The notes beneath the pieces are model-generated. The model was not told the origin of the DNA and searched no databases. It saw only the letters and a program-made list of their open reading frames with translations. Position numbers and translations under genes: made by a program. 64,000 bases of DNA from Prevotella intermedia ATCC 25611 = DSM 20706 (GTDB lineage Bacteria; Bacteroidota; Bacteroidia; Bacteroidales; Bacteroidaceae): contig NZ_CP019300.1 of assembly GCF_001953955.1 (NCBI RefSeq), forward strand, positions 124,001 to 188,000. The letters run 5' to 3'. Each line of letters begins with the position of its first letter. Within the stretch, counting starts at the first letter, position 1. Of the stretch, positions 16,022-24,877 are shown in pieces.

Positions 16022-16227
16022 GTCCTTATTTCCGATATTCCAAAGTAAAGGAGGTTAAAAATTATTAGTAGTCAAAAACGAAAGTTTATTCCATCAGCCA
16101 TTCTTCCTATTACCACACATCGTAAAAGCTCGGGTTTGACAGTGCTGCCTATGCGAGAAACGGTATTTACTAAAGGGAATTGATTTTCTTTTTCTTGCTC
16201 AAGGTAAATATCCCAAAACAGCTTTGG

Positions 16228-16417
16228 TTTTGTAAAGATAATTCGTTAGAAAAAGGATAATTTCGATTTGGCATTGCGAAAGCGTAGGTTTTGCAATGCA
16301 AAACAGCCGCTTTTACCGTGCAAAACCTACGCTTTTGGAACGCAAAACAATAGGTTTTATAATACGCTGACAAACAACAGGTTACACAACAATTATGCTT
16401 GTGAAAAATATTTACAG
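16228..16417 (+). repeat. MITE-like intergenic repeat, copy 2 (central modules swapped)
   Basis: Full-length copy with both conserved ends. Its central modules are in a different order from the other full copies. It runs GCGTAGGTTTTGC, GCAAAACAGCCGC, GCAAAACCTACGC where the others run GCGGCTGTTTTGC, GCAAAACCTACGC, GCAAAACAGCCGC. The spacers between modules are unchanged. It lies between greA and the end of secDF. Confidence 0.9.
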
Positions 16418-16495
16418 CTTTATTGGGTTATTTTTGCCTATAAAACATACAAGCTCCGCTAAATTCCTGCTGTTCCATTCTATTGATACAAGAAA

Positions 16496-16544
16496 GTAAG
16501 AATAGTACTATTGGATTGTAAGAATAGTACTATTGGATTGTAAG
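16496..16544. repeat. AATAGTACTATT palindrome array, 22-bp period
   Basis: GTAAGAATAGTACTATTGGA begins at 16496 and 16518, and the next GTAAG begins at 16540: two and a quarter units of exactly 22 bp. The core AATAGTACTATT is a perfect palindrome. It is immediately downstream of the secDF terminator. Confidence 0.9.
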
Positions 16545-16551
16545 AAACAAA

Positions 16552-16586
16552 AAGTGGCAGATGCTTTTATCGAGCATCTGCCACTT
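16552..16586 (-). terminator. Terminator of secDF
   Basis: A perfect 14-bp stem (AAGTGGCAGATGCT with AGCATCTGCCACTT), 7-base loop, followed on the reverse strand by TTTTGTTTC. Confidence 0.9.
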
Positions 16587-16609
16587 CTTTTATTTATATG
16601 TACCTGCGT

Positions 16610-19600
16610 TTACTCTTCTACAGGAGCATTCTTCAAGCGGTTTTCAAGCTTCTTGCCCAATACCAAGTAAGCTACTGGAGAAGCAATGAAGATTGAAGAC
16701 AATGTACCGAAGAACACACCGAGTATCATTGCGAATGCAAAGCTACGGATACTGTCGCCACCAAGGATAAAGATTGAAAGCAACACAATCAACGTAGAGA
16801 ACGATGTATTAATTGTACGTGCCAACGTCTGGTTGATAGAATCGTTGAACAATGTCTGGTAATCCATCTTCGGGTGTAGTCGCATGTTCTCACGGATACG
16901 GTCGAACACCACCACTTTGTCGTTGATAGAGTAACCAATCACGGTCAAGATAGCGCCGATAAAGGTCTGGTCGATTTCGAGAGAGAAGCCAATCCAACCG
17001 TAGCAGACAGAGTAGAAACCTATAACTATCAATGTATCTAGTGCCAACGCCACAACTGAACCTACCGAGAAACCAAGGTTACGGAAACGCAGCAAGATGT
17101 AGACGAAGATAAATATCAACGCCAATGCAACGCTTCGGATAGCTCCGTGTGTGATGTCCTTAGCAACTGAAGGACCTACCTTTGAAGAACTGATGATAGA
17201 ACCACCCTCGCGAATGTCTGGATTCTTAAAGCTATCCACATTTGCCTGACTTACGAAGCCTCCCTTCTTCAATGCGTTGTAAAGCACTGTTTCTGCGTGG
17301 TCGTCTTCAGCTGGGTCGTTCGATTCGATGTTATAGTTGGTAGAAACACGAATGGTGTTGCCTTCTGTACCCAATGCAATTACAGTTGTTGTAGCTTGCT
17401 TGCCTGCATTTTCGCCAATGGTATTCACAAATGCATTGCCCAAAATCTTACGAACGTCCTCTACATGGACTTTCTTGTTAAGGGTGATGACATAGTTGCG
17501 ACCACCTGTAAAGTCGATACTCTTGCTCAAACCTCTTACGAAGAAGATGCTAACGAGGAAGAGTACAGCTACAATCGCTGAAAGTGTGAACGTTGTCTTG
17601 TAAAGACTCATGAACTTAATGCTTGTATTTTGCATCAAATTCTTGCTGATTGAAGTACAGAATTTCTGGTTCAACCACTTGTCTTTCTTCAAACGATTCT
17701 CGTAAATCAGACGTGTCAAGAACACAGCTGTGAAGAACGAGCAAACAATACCAATAATCCATGTTGTAGCAAAACCACGGATAGGACCTGTACCGGTTAC
17801 AAGAAGAATAATACCCGTAATGAGCGAAGTGAAGTTAGAGTCGAAGATTGCAGAGAAAGCATTGCTGTAACCTGCCCTCAAAGCATCTTTAATACCCTTT
17901 CCTGCTCGCATTTCTTCCTTGATACGCTCGTAGATAAGCACGTTTGCATCGACCGCCGTACCGAGCGTAAGCACAATACCCGCAATACCCGGCATGGTAA
18001 GTGCCGACTGGAACGAAGCCAAAATACCCAGTGTAAAGAACAAGTTGGCAAGCAAAGCGCAGTTAGCCAACATACCAGGGATAAGGTCGTACATCACAAC
18101 CATGTAAATCATCAAGAGTACGAATGCGATAGCAAACGACCAAAGACCTTGCTGGATTGACTGTGCACCCAGTGTAGGACCAACCACTTCTTCCTGAACG
18201 ATGCGTGCAGGAGCAGGCATACGACCAGACTTCAAGGTGTTAGCCAAGTCTTTTGTATCTTCGATGGTGAACGAACCTGAAATAGATGACGAACCACCTG
18301 TGATTTCTGTATTAATACGTGGTGCAGTGTAAACAAGTCCATCGAGCACAATAGCAACAGCCTTGCCAAGGTTAGCCTTTGTAATGGCAGCCCACAAACG
18401 AGCACCGTCAGAGTTCATTGTCATGCTAACCTCTGGGCGTCCGTACTGGTCGAATTGGTCTTTAGCATCTGTTATCACGTCGCCTTCCAATGGAGCACGG
18501 CCGTCAGATGTTGTAACCTTCAAGGCATGGAGTTCAAAGATATTCTTTTGCTGTAAGTGGTCAGCAGGTTTTGCACTCCAGCGTAAACGCAAATCAGTTG
18601 GTAAAACTTGTTGTGCCAACTGGCTGTAAATAATTTTATTGATAGCAGCAGTATCGCGAACACTTGCATAACCAACAACACTTAAAGCATCGCCTGGTAT
18701 CAACTGCAACATAGAAAGTAATGGATTAGCTTTCTTTGCAGCAGCCATCTGTGCATCTTTACCTGTGTTTGCACCAAGCTTGTTGCCCTTCAACGAAAGT
18801 TTAGCTGCAGGCTTGTTTTGCGCCAACTGACTCTTGGTAGAATCATTCGCCGTAGAATCGTTCGCCTCTACCTTTGTTTCGCCGTTAGCCAAACGCTGGT
18901 CGAGCTGTGTCAGATAAGGTGCAATCTCTTGATTGTTGTATGTTTCCCAGAATTCAAGGTTAGCCGAACCTTGCAACAACTTACGCATACGCTCTGGCTC
19001 GCGGATACCTGGCATTTCCACCATAAGGCGTCCTTCCTGTCCTTCCAGCTTTTGAATGTTCGGTTGAACAACACCAAACTGGTCGATACGGTTGCGCACT
19101 ACGTTGTAAGAGTTGTCGATAGATGCTGTAACTTCCTCGCGAAGAGCCTTTTCAACATCTTTGTCTGAACTCTGTGTACTAACTTTTCCCTTCAATTGCT
19201 GTGTTGCAAAGATTTCAGCCAGCTTTCTTCCCGGTGCATTCTTGTGGAAAGCGTCGATGAAAAGAGTGATGAAATCGCTCTGACTTGTCATTTCTTGCTC
19301 CTTTGCCTCTTTCATTGCCTTGAGGTAAGCAGCATCGGTTTTGTGGTCGGCGAGTACATCTACGACATCAGGAACTGAAATTTCGAGGATAACGTTCATA
19401 CCACCTTTAAGGTCAAGACCCAAACCAATCTGTGTCTCTAAACACTTTTGATAAGAGTAAATGCCCAAGTACTTCACAGAATCTTTATAATCCTGCTGTG
19501 CAATAGGGTCTTTAATCTTCGCAGCTTGTCCGTCGTAGTAGCTTGTTGCCACCGAGAAAGACAAGTAGAAAATGCTTGCGAGCGTCAGCAAGACGGCAAC

Positions 19601-19627
19601 ACAAATTACTAATCCTTTGTTTTGCAT
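16610..19627 (-). CDS. secDF: Protein translocase subunit SecDF (fused)
   Basis: 1005 residues, the fused SecD-SecF form usual in Bacteroidetes. The SecD half starts with a membrane segment (about 7-27), then GLDLKGGMNVILEI and a large periplasmic domain with the P1 fold, an Ala/Lys/Asn-rich insertion (about 245-305), and five more membrane segments with TLGTAVDANVLIYERIKEE. The SecF half begins near residue 670 and has SIDFTGGRNYVITL and GYSINDKVVVFDRIREN. The complex uses the proton gradient to pull proteins through SecYEG on the periplasmic side. Single-gene unit with its own promoter and terminator. Confidence 0.96.
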   Translation of the reverse strand: MQNKGLVICVAVLLTLASIFYLSFSVATSYYDGQAAKIKDPIAQQDYKDSVKYLGIYSYQKCLETQIGLGLDLKGGMNVILEISVPDVVDVLADHKTDAAYLKAMKEAKEQEMTSQSDFITLFIDAFHKNAPGRKLAEIFATQQLKGKVSTQSSDKDVEKALREEVTASIDNSYNVVRNRIDQFGVVQPNIQKLEGQEGRLMVEMPGIREPERMRKLLQGSANLEFWETYNNQEIAPYLTQLDQRLANGETKVEANDSTANDSTKSQLAQNKPAAKLSLKGNKLGANTGKDAQMAAAKKANPLLSMLQLIPGDALSVVGYASVRDTAAINKIIYSQLAQQVLPTDLRLRWSAKPADHLQQKNIFELHALKVTTSDGRAPLEGDVITDAKDQFDQYGRPEVSMTMNSDGARLWAAITKANLGKAVAIVLDGLVYTAPRINTEITGGSSSISGSFTIEDTKDLANTLKSGRMPAPARIVQEEVVGPTLGAQSIQQGLWSFAIAFVLLMIYMVVMYDLIPGMLANCALLANLFFTLGILASFQSALTMPGIAGIVLTLGTAVDANVLIYERIKEEMRAGKGIKDALRAGYSNAFSAIFDSNFTSLITGIILLVTGTGPIRGFATTWIIGIVCSFFTAVFLTRLIYENRLKKDKWLNQKFCTSISKNLMQNTSIKFMSLYKTTFTLSAIVAVLFLVSIFFVRGLSKSIDFTGGRNYVITLNKKVHVEDVRKILGNAFVNTIGENAGKQATTTVIALGTEGNTIRVSTNYNIESNDPAEDDHAETVLYNALKKGGFVSQANVDSFKNPDIREGGSIISSSKVGPSVAKDITHGAIRSVALALIFIFVYILLRFRNLGFSVGSVVALALDTLIVIGFYSVCYGWIGFSLEIDQTFIGAILTVIGYSINDKVVVFDRIRENMRLHPKMDYQTLFNDSINQTLARTINTSFSTLIVLLSIFILGGDSIRSFAFAMILGVFFGTLSSIFIASPVAYLVLGKKLENRLKNAPVEE

Positions 19628-19676
19628 TTTATTATTTATTTTTAATTATTTCCTTTTTCAGGCATAGTTAGTCGTG

Positions 19677-19684
19677 CAAAGATA
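19677..19684 (-). promoter_or_regulatory. -7 element of secDF
   Basis: The reverse strand reads TATCTTTG about 50 bases upstream of the secDF start codon. Confidence 0.6.
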
Positions 19685-19733
19685 GTTATTTTTTCACATT
19701 TCGGAAAATTTAAGTGCTTTTATTCGCTTATTT

Positions 19734-20834
19734 TTAATATTTTGGGCGATATTTTAGCCACGTATATATAGGATAATGGTCGGAAGTTGGTATTTTATTA
19801 TCAACTTTTGCCTCGTATGGTTCAAAATCGTCCGAGCAGAAAATGTTGTCTATACGCACATACATTCCGCTTTTATGGTACGATACTCCGGGACCGTTTC
19901 CACTTGCTATATAAGCGTCGGTCAAATGGTTGGCAATGGTTTTGTGGGCGTAGCTAATCGGATTGTCGTTGAAATCGCCACACAGTATTACGGGTATTTT
20001 CTTGTCTAAGTGCTTTTTCACATAGGCTGCAACTGCATCTACCTGCGGTGCCCGTGTGATGGCAGCGCGCCCAAGCTTGTCGAGTATGCGCTCGCTTCCC
20101 GTTTTTGTGGTACTGCCTTCAAAGGGAGCGCGCACCATATCCTTGTATCCTTGCTTGTCGGCTTCGCTTAAATGGTTGCTTTCAAAATGGTTGTTCACCA
20201 CCAATACCTCTTGGTTGTTATAATTAATAAGGTAGGCGAAGCTGATGTTTCCTGCCGATTTGTACTTTATTTGCTCTTTCTTCAAAATCGGATAACGGCT
20301 CAACAGCATCATGTGTTGGCAGCCTGGAGCAGGCATACTTACGAAATCGTGATAGGGATAAGCCTTCCTGAAAGCCTTGTAAATGTTGTCTTGATGCTTT
20401 CCGTAAACATCTGTTTCCTGCAAACAGACAATGTCGGCATTGCTTTTCAAGATGTAATCGACAATAGGATTGGTCTCATCGGGGTCGAAATCCCAAATTG
20501 CAAACATAAAAACATTGTAGGAAAGCACCTTAATCGACCTGACAGGGTGTTCTTTCTTTATATTAAAAGGTGTGTATTTACGTATGGGGACATAGCAAAT
20601 AAGCAGTCCCAACAGGGGCAACCAAATGGTTTTGAAACGGAATACAGCCCAAAAGACAAGAAAAAGCAAGTTGATTACCAACACAATGGGGAAGCCTAAG
20701 CCGAAGTTAGACAGCCACGGGTGCTCGGCTGGCTGCAATCTGTCCACATTGCCAACCAACAACAGCGCAACTATTGCTACGATGTTGGCAACCAAGGCTA
20801 TCCAGTAGACCGTGCTTTTTATCTTGCGAAACAT
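19734..20834 (-). CDS. Membrane-anchored endonuclease/exonuclease/phosphatase family protein
   Basis: 366 residues. Three N-terminal membrane segments (about 9-28, 43-62 and 68-85) precede an EEP-fold domain from about residue 102. The fold's motifs appear in order: VLSYNVFMF, CLQETD, HMMLLSRYPI, VNNHFES, CGDFNDNP and SDHYPIYTWL. Family members are Mg-dependent phosphodiesterases acting on nucleic acids, phosphoinositides or sphingomyelin; the membrane anchor suggests a membrane or periplasmic substrate, which is inference. It lies 42 bp downstream of the rhomboid gene on the same strand, a pairing suggesting joint transcription. Confidence 0.85.
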   Translation of the reverse strand: MFRKIKSTVYWIALVANIVAIVALLLVGNVDRLQPAEHPWLSNFGLGFPIVLVINLLFLVFWAVFRFKTIWLPLLGLLICYVPIRKYTPFNIKKEHPVRSIKVLSYNVFMFAIWDFDPDETNPIVDYILKSNADIVCLQETDVYGKHQDNIYKAFRKAYPYHDFVSMPAPGCQHMMLLSRYPILKKEQIKYKSAGNISFAYLINYNNQEVLVVNNHFESNHLSEADKQGYKDMVRAPFEGSTTKTGSERILDKLGRAAITRAPQVDAVAAYVKKHLDKKIPVILCGDFNDNPISYAHKTIANHLTDAYIASGNGPGVSYHKSGMYVRIDNIFCSDDFEPYEAKVDNKIPTSDHYPIYTWLKYRPKY

Positions 20835-20876
20835 ATATTATATGTGCCTTCCTTCTCTTTCTTGACAGTCGTTTCG

Positions 20877-21833
20877 TTACTTACTGCTATCAAAAAGCTT
20901 TTGCTTTTCGTCTTTGGTCAGACTGTCATAGCCGTTCTTTCTTATCTTATCGAGTATGCGGTCTACCTCTTCTTGTTCCTTTTTCTTTCGTGCATTGTAC
21001 TCCCAATCGCTTTCAGGCTGCTGTGTTTGCTGCGTATGTGTGGTATTCCATTGGAAGCCGTCGTTGCCTCTTTCCTGATTGTTTCCTGCCGAACGATTTG
21101 TTCGGTTCTCCCAGTTATTGCGCATATTGTCGAAGAAACGACGTCCCTTATCCATACCGAAGTCGCCGTCAGAATATGGGTGCTTGCGCCAATAGCGTAT
21201 GAGCAGATAACCAAACAGCATACCTCCAAGATGTGCCAAATGAGCCACACCGTCGTTACTTGTTCCCATTGCCGAGAAAAGTTCGATGGCAATAGAGCCA
21301 AAAATTATCCATTTTGCTTTCAGCGGAATGGGGATTGGAATAATGAACATACGTTCGTTAGGAAATGTAAGTCCGAATGCGAGCAGCACACCATACACTG
21401 CTCCCGAAGCACCCACGGTTGTCCAACGACTCAGATAGTTCTCCATTGGTATACGTCCCATTTCGGTTACCACATACTGATAGTGGTTCAAGCCCTCCGC
21501 CATATAGGTAGCGTATTGCGCCAGTTCCTGACAAAGACCGGCACCGATGCCTGTTACCATATAATATAATAGGAATTTCTTCGAGCCCCACACGTTTTCC
21601 ATTACCATGCCAAACATCCAAAGCATGAACATATTCATTAGAATGTGCATGTAACCGCCATGCATGAACATATAAGTTACAAGCTGCCAAAGGTGGAAAT
21701 TGTCGGAAAGGAAAAAGTGAAGACCCAATAAATTGTTAAGGTCGATACCCATTCCGCTAAATATAATGTAGGCAACGAAAGCCAGAACATTAAGAATGAG
21801 CAGATTTTTTGTTACTGTTGGTATATTGCGCAT
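20877..21833 (-). CDS. Rhomboid-family intramembrane serine protease
   Basis: 318 residues with six or so membrane segments in the first 215. The catalytic pair is visible: Ser143 in GASGAVYG and His201 in HLAHLGG. An oxyanion-type HxxxN is seen at His63/Asn67. The C-terminal ~100 residues are a cytoplasmic, Asn/Gln-rich, charged tail (NNWENRTNRSAGNNQ and a Lys/Glu-rich end) outside the rhomboid core. Rhomboids cut membrane proteins within the bilayer; the substrate is unknown. It is probably first in a two-gene unit with the EEP protein. Confidence 0.92.
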   Translation of the reverse strand: MRNIPTVTKNLLILNVLAFVAYIIFSGMGIDLNNLLGLHFFLSDNFHLWQLVTYMFMHGGYMHILMNMFMLWMFGMVMENVWGSKKFLLYYMVTGIGAGLCQELAQYATYMAEGLNHYQYVVTEMGRIPMENYLSRWTTVGASGAVYGVLLAFGLTFPNERMFIIPIPIPLKAKWIIFGSIAIELFSAMGTSNDGVAHLAHLGGMLFGYLLIRYWRKHPYSDGDFGMDKGRRFFDNMRNNWENRTNRSAGNNQERGNDGFQWNTTHTQQTQQPESDWEYNARKKKEQEEVDRILDKIRKNGYDSLTKDEKQKLFDSSK

Positions 21834-22059
21834 ATATTATACTGTTTGTTTATAGAGATTTGGTGGTCTCCTTAATGTTGTGAATAGCAAAGTCTTTGCC
21901 AACTTTTCGTTTCTCAGCAGGCAAGTGCAGACGAATGACAAACTTTCAGTTGTTTCTGCTTAACGCCTGCAAAAATACTAATTTTTCTGCATTTTTGGTA
22001 GAAAATGGCTTAACGAGGCACTTTTTTTAGGTAAAAGTTTACATTTCTTTGTGATTTTG

Positions 22060-22090
22060 TTTGTTTTATAAAAGTAAACGATTATATTTG
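22060..22090 (+). promoter_or_regulatory. Promoter of the HU gene
   Basis: TTTG (22060-22063), exactly 19 bases, TATATTTG (22083-22090): a perfect match to the Bacteroidetes consensus. The leader is about 47 bases. Confidence 0.8.
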
Positions 22091-22142
22091 CAGAAATGTT
22101 GGAACAATATTTTGTATAATATCAAATAATAATTCAAAAATT

Positions 22143-22418
22143 ATGAACAAAACAGAACTAATCGAGAAAATCGCAGCCGGTGCAGGTTTAAGCAAGGCTG
22201 ACTCTAAGAAAGCATTAGACGCTATGACCGCAGCTATCAAAGAAGCACTCGTAGCTGGTGATAAAGTTCAGTTGGTAGGTTTCGGTACTTACTCTGTAAC
22301 AGAACGCCCTGCACACGAAGGTATTAACCCTGCAACAAAGCAGAAAATACAGATTGCAGCTAAGAAAGTTGCTAAGTTCAAGCCAGGTGCTGAACTTGCT
22401 GATGCTGTAAACGCATAA
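22143..22418 (+). CDS. hup: HU-family DNA-binding protein
   Basis: 91 residues, the standard size. It begins MNKTELIEKIAAGAGLSKADSKKALDAM, followed by VQLVGFGTYSVTERPAHEGINPATKQKIQIAAKKVAKFKPG, which is the canonical HU dimerisation helices and DNA-binding arm with the intercalating Pro in INPAT. It bends and compacts DNA as a dimer. A strong promoter, a short gene and a strong terminator fit high expression. Confidence 0.96.
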   Translation: MNKTELIEKIAAGAGLSKADSKKALDAMTAAIKEALVAGDKVQLVGFGTYSVTERPAHEGINPATKQKIQIAAKKVAKFKPGAELADAVNA

Positions 22419-22442
22419 AGCATATAGTGTAAGACTAACGAT

Positions 22443-22474
22443 AAAGGCGATACCTTTCAAAAGGTGTCGCCTTT
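22443..22474 (+). terminator. Terminator of the HU gene
   Basis: A 15-bp stem (AAAGGCGATACCTTT with AAAGGTGTCGCCTTT), a two-base loop and a T/G-rich tail. Confidence 0.9.
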
Positions 22475-22670
22475 GTTGTTGTTCCAAGTTCAACTAACCA
22501 TTATGCGAGTTTGGTATAAGAATGACATCAATATATTATTCATTAAGACACTTAAAGAAAGTATTGTTTATGATTTAATAGGCTTATAATCAAAAAGAAG
22601 TGAAGTGTCTTCGTCCTGAAATCTTACGCTCAATTCACGCTATCTTATGAACGAAAAGAAGGTAATAAAT

Positions 22671-22860
22671 GTGTAAATATTTTTCACAAGTGAAACTATC
22701 ACTTAACCATTTGGTATTCAGCGCATTACAAAACCTATTGTTTTGCGTTCCAAAAGCGGCTGTTTTGCACGGTAAAAGCGTAGGTTTTGCATCGCAAAAG
22801 AGCCGCTTTCGCAATGTCAAAACGCAGTTATCATTTTTTAAGGGAATTATCTTTACAAAA
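22671..22860 (-). repeat. MITE-like intergenic repeat, copy 3
   Basis: Full-length copy in reverse orientation (GTGTAAATATTTTTCAC first, ATCTTTACAAAA last) with the usual three central modules. Between the convergent HU and pdxT genes. Confidence 0.92.
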
Positions 22861-22977
22861 CGAAACAAAAAAAAGCTCACTGTTTCATTAGGGAGCTTGC
22901 TAAAAGAATATCTACAGGATTGCTTGCCTAACCTGCTTTCATATACCGAATTTACGTAACTATTGAGAAATAAAAAA

Positions 22978-23011
22978 GCGGCTGCTGCACCTTGTTCGTA
23001 CAGCAAACCGC
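22978..23011 (-). terminator. Terminator of pdxST
   Basis: GCGGTTTGCTG pairs with CAGCAGCCGC with a small bulge, followed on the reverse strand by TTTTTTATTT, just after the pdxT stop codon. Confidence 0.75.
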
Positions 23012-23022
23012 CATTCTATTTT

Positions 23023-23595
23023 TTATTTCAACATTTCTGCAAATAGCTCGTGAACACGAGTATCGGTGCCCAACTCTGGGTGGAAAGCCGTAACAAGCTG
23101 TTTGCCTTGGCGGGCTGCGACAATGCGTCCGTCTACTTCGGCAAGCACTTCTACGCCTTCGCCTGCTTTTTCAATATACGGTGCACGTATGAAAGTCATT
23201 GGAACGGGTTCGGCAATACCTTTCATCGGCGCATCGACAGCAAAGCTTCCCATCTGTCTGCCGTATGCGTTGCGGCAGGTACGAATGTTCATCGTAGCGA
23301 AACGGTCGTACGGACTTTTTGCATTTTCCACCTCTTTCGATAGCAGAATAAGTCCTGCACAAGTGCCATAAACAGGCAAACCGCCTTCGATGTCTTTCTT
23401 TATAGGCTCAAACAAGTTCAACTCGTGTAGGAGTTTCAGCATTACGGTGCTTTCTCCGCCAGGAATAATCAGTCCGTCTTTAGGCTTGTTCCAGTCAGCA
23501 AGCTGGCGCACTTCAAAGGTTTCGTGCCCCAGTTGCTGCATCATTTTGGCGTGTTCAGCAAATGCTCCTTGTAAGGCTAATATGGCAATCTTCAT
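23023..23595 (-). CDS. pdxT: Pyridoxal 5'-phosphate synthase glutaminase subunit PdxT
   Basis: 190 residues, normal length. A class I glutamine amidotransferase with PGGEST (45-50), nucleophile Cys79 in GTCAGLILL and the catalytic His172/Glu174 in FHPELGTDTRVH. It supplies ammonia from glutamine to PdxS in a 12+12 complex that makes vitamin B6 from ribose 5-phosphate and glyceraldehyde 3-phosphate. It starts 11 bp after pdxS, so the two are co-transcribed. Confidence 0.97.
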   Translation of the reverse strand: MKIAILALQGAFAEHAKMMQQLGHETFEVRQLADWNKPKDGLIIPGGESTVMLKLLHELNLFEPIKKDIEGGLPVYGTCAGLILLSKEVENAKSPYDRFATMNIRTCRNAYGRQMGSFAVDAPMKGIAEPVPMTFIRAPYIEKAGEGVEVLAEVDGRIVAARQGKQLVTAFHPELGTDTRVHELFAEMLK

Positions 23596-23606
23596 ATTTT
23601 GCTCGA

Positions 23607-24482
23607 TTATTTGCCACGTTCTGCCATCAAAATAGCAATCTCGCTTTCGTTGATACCTACCATTGCTTCGCCAAGGTCTTCGCTCAATTCAGCAAGCATC
23701 TTAGCATCTTTGTAGTTGGTAACAGCCTGAACGATAGCGCGAGCACGCTTTTCTGGGTTGCCAGACTTGAAGATACCTGAACCAACGAATACACCTTCAG
23801 CACCCAACTGCATCATAAGCGCAGCGTCAGCAGGAGTAGCAACACCACCCGCAGCGAAGTTTACAACAGGGAGTTTGCCGTTATCGTGAACATACTTCAC
23901 AAGTTCGTAAGGCGCACGGAGCTGTTTTGCTGCTTCGTAGAGTTCGTCTTCGCCAAGCGATGTAAGGCGGCGCATCTCTGTTTGTATCATACGCATGTGG
24001 CGTACAGCCTGAATAATGTCGCCTGTACCTGGTTCACCCTTTGTGCGAATCATGGTTGCACCTTCTGCAATACGGCGCAACGCCTCGCCAAGGTCCTTTG
24101 CTCCACAAACGAAAGGAACGTCGAACTTATCCTTATCGATATGGAAAACATCGTCAGCTGGTGAAAGCACCTCGCTCTCGTCGATGTAATCGATTTCAAT
24201 AGCTTGAAGAATCTGCGCCTCAACAAAATGTCCGATACGCACCTTTGCCATTACAGGAATGCTTACAGCCTCTTGAATGCCACGAATCATCTTAGGGTCG
24301 CTCATACGAGACACACCGCCTGCAGCGCGAATATCGGCAGGAATACGCTCCAATGCCATTACTGCACAAGCACCGGCAGCCTCAGCTATGCGAGCTTGTT
24401 CAGGGGTTGTAACGTCCATGATAACACCGCCTTTAAGCATCTGTGCCAAGTTGCGGTTCAGTTCTTTTCTATTTTCTACCAT
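23607..24482 (-). CDS. pdxS: Pyridoxal 5'-phosphate synthase lyase subunit PdxS
   Basis: 291 residues, a (beta/alpha)8 barrel that is highly conserved. Key residues are present: Asp23 in VIMDV, Lys80 in MAKVRIGHF (Schiff base with ribose 5-phosphate), and the signature [22 protein letters not shown]. Glycine-rich phosphate sites ([24 protein letters not shown]) and the second lysine region follow. First gene of the pdxST operon, with its own promoter 55 bp upstream. Confidence 0.97.
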   Translation of the reverse strand: MVENRKELNRNLAQMLKGGVIMDVTTPEQARIAEAAGACAVMALERIPADIRAAGGVSRMSDPKMIRGIQEAVSIPVMAKVRIGHFVEAQILQAIEIDYIDESEVLSPADDVFHIDKDKFDVPFVCGAKDLGEALRRIAEGATMIRTKGEPGTGDIIQAVRHMRMIQTEMRRLTSLGEDELYEAAKQLRAPYELVKYVHDNGKLPVVNFAAGGVATPADAALMMQLGAEGVFVGSGIFKSGNPEKRARAIVQAVTNYKDAKMLAELSEDLGEAMVGINESEIAILMAERGK

Positions 24483-24537
24483 TGTTTTATGTTTTTTATT
24501 GTTTTGTTTTTAATTCTCTATATTTTAAATATGGTGG

Positions 24538-24545
24538 CAAAGGTA
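24538..24545 (-). promoter_or_regulatory. -7 element of pdxST
   Basis: The reverse strand reads TACCTTTG, 55 bases before the pdxS ATG. Confidence 0.6.
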
Positions 24546-24740
24546 TGTTTTTTCATCGTATTACCCAAACGCACGTTCCCATATAGCAAACTATTACCTA
24601 CGAATAGGAAATAGGAAAAGGAATGTTACGCAGCGTAGAATGCATCGGTTTAAGAGAACGCCCCATTCTCTTTTTCACTGCTTAAAGGAGTTTACGCTCT
24701 CAAAAACAATAACAAAAACCAGACAATAGTGCATAAAATG

Positions 24741-24770
24741 AGGCTGGACTCCATTATCGGAACCCAGCCT
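24741..24770 (-). terminator. Terminator of the Omp28-like gene
   Basis: AGGCTGGGTTCC pairs with GGAGTCCAGCCT around a six-base loop, followed on the reverse strand by CATTTTATG. It lies about 110 bases after the stop codon at 24878. Confidence 0.7.
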
Positions 24771-24877
24771 TTTATCGCCTTTGCCGCTGCTGTAAAACGT
24801 TTTCAGCTCGGCAAAAGTAGAGATTGCTAATCAATTAGCAGCAATTATAATCGTTCTTATTATATTGCTTTCTTGAT

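Noticed and set aside
20721..21569. 282-codon forward frame across the rhomboid and EEP genes
   Set aside because: Antisense to two genes with complete catalytic motifs.
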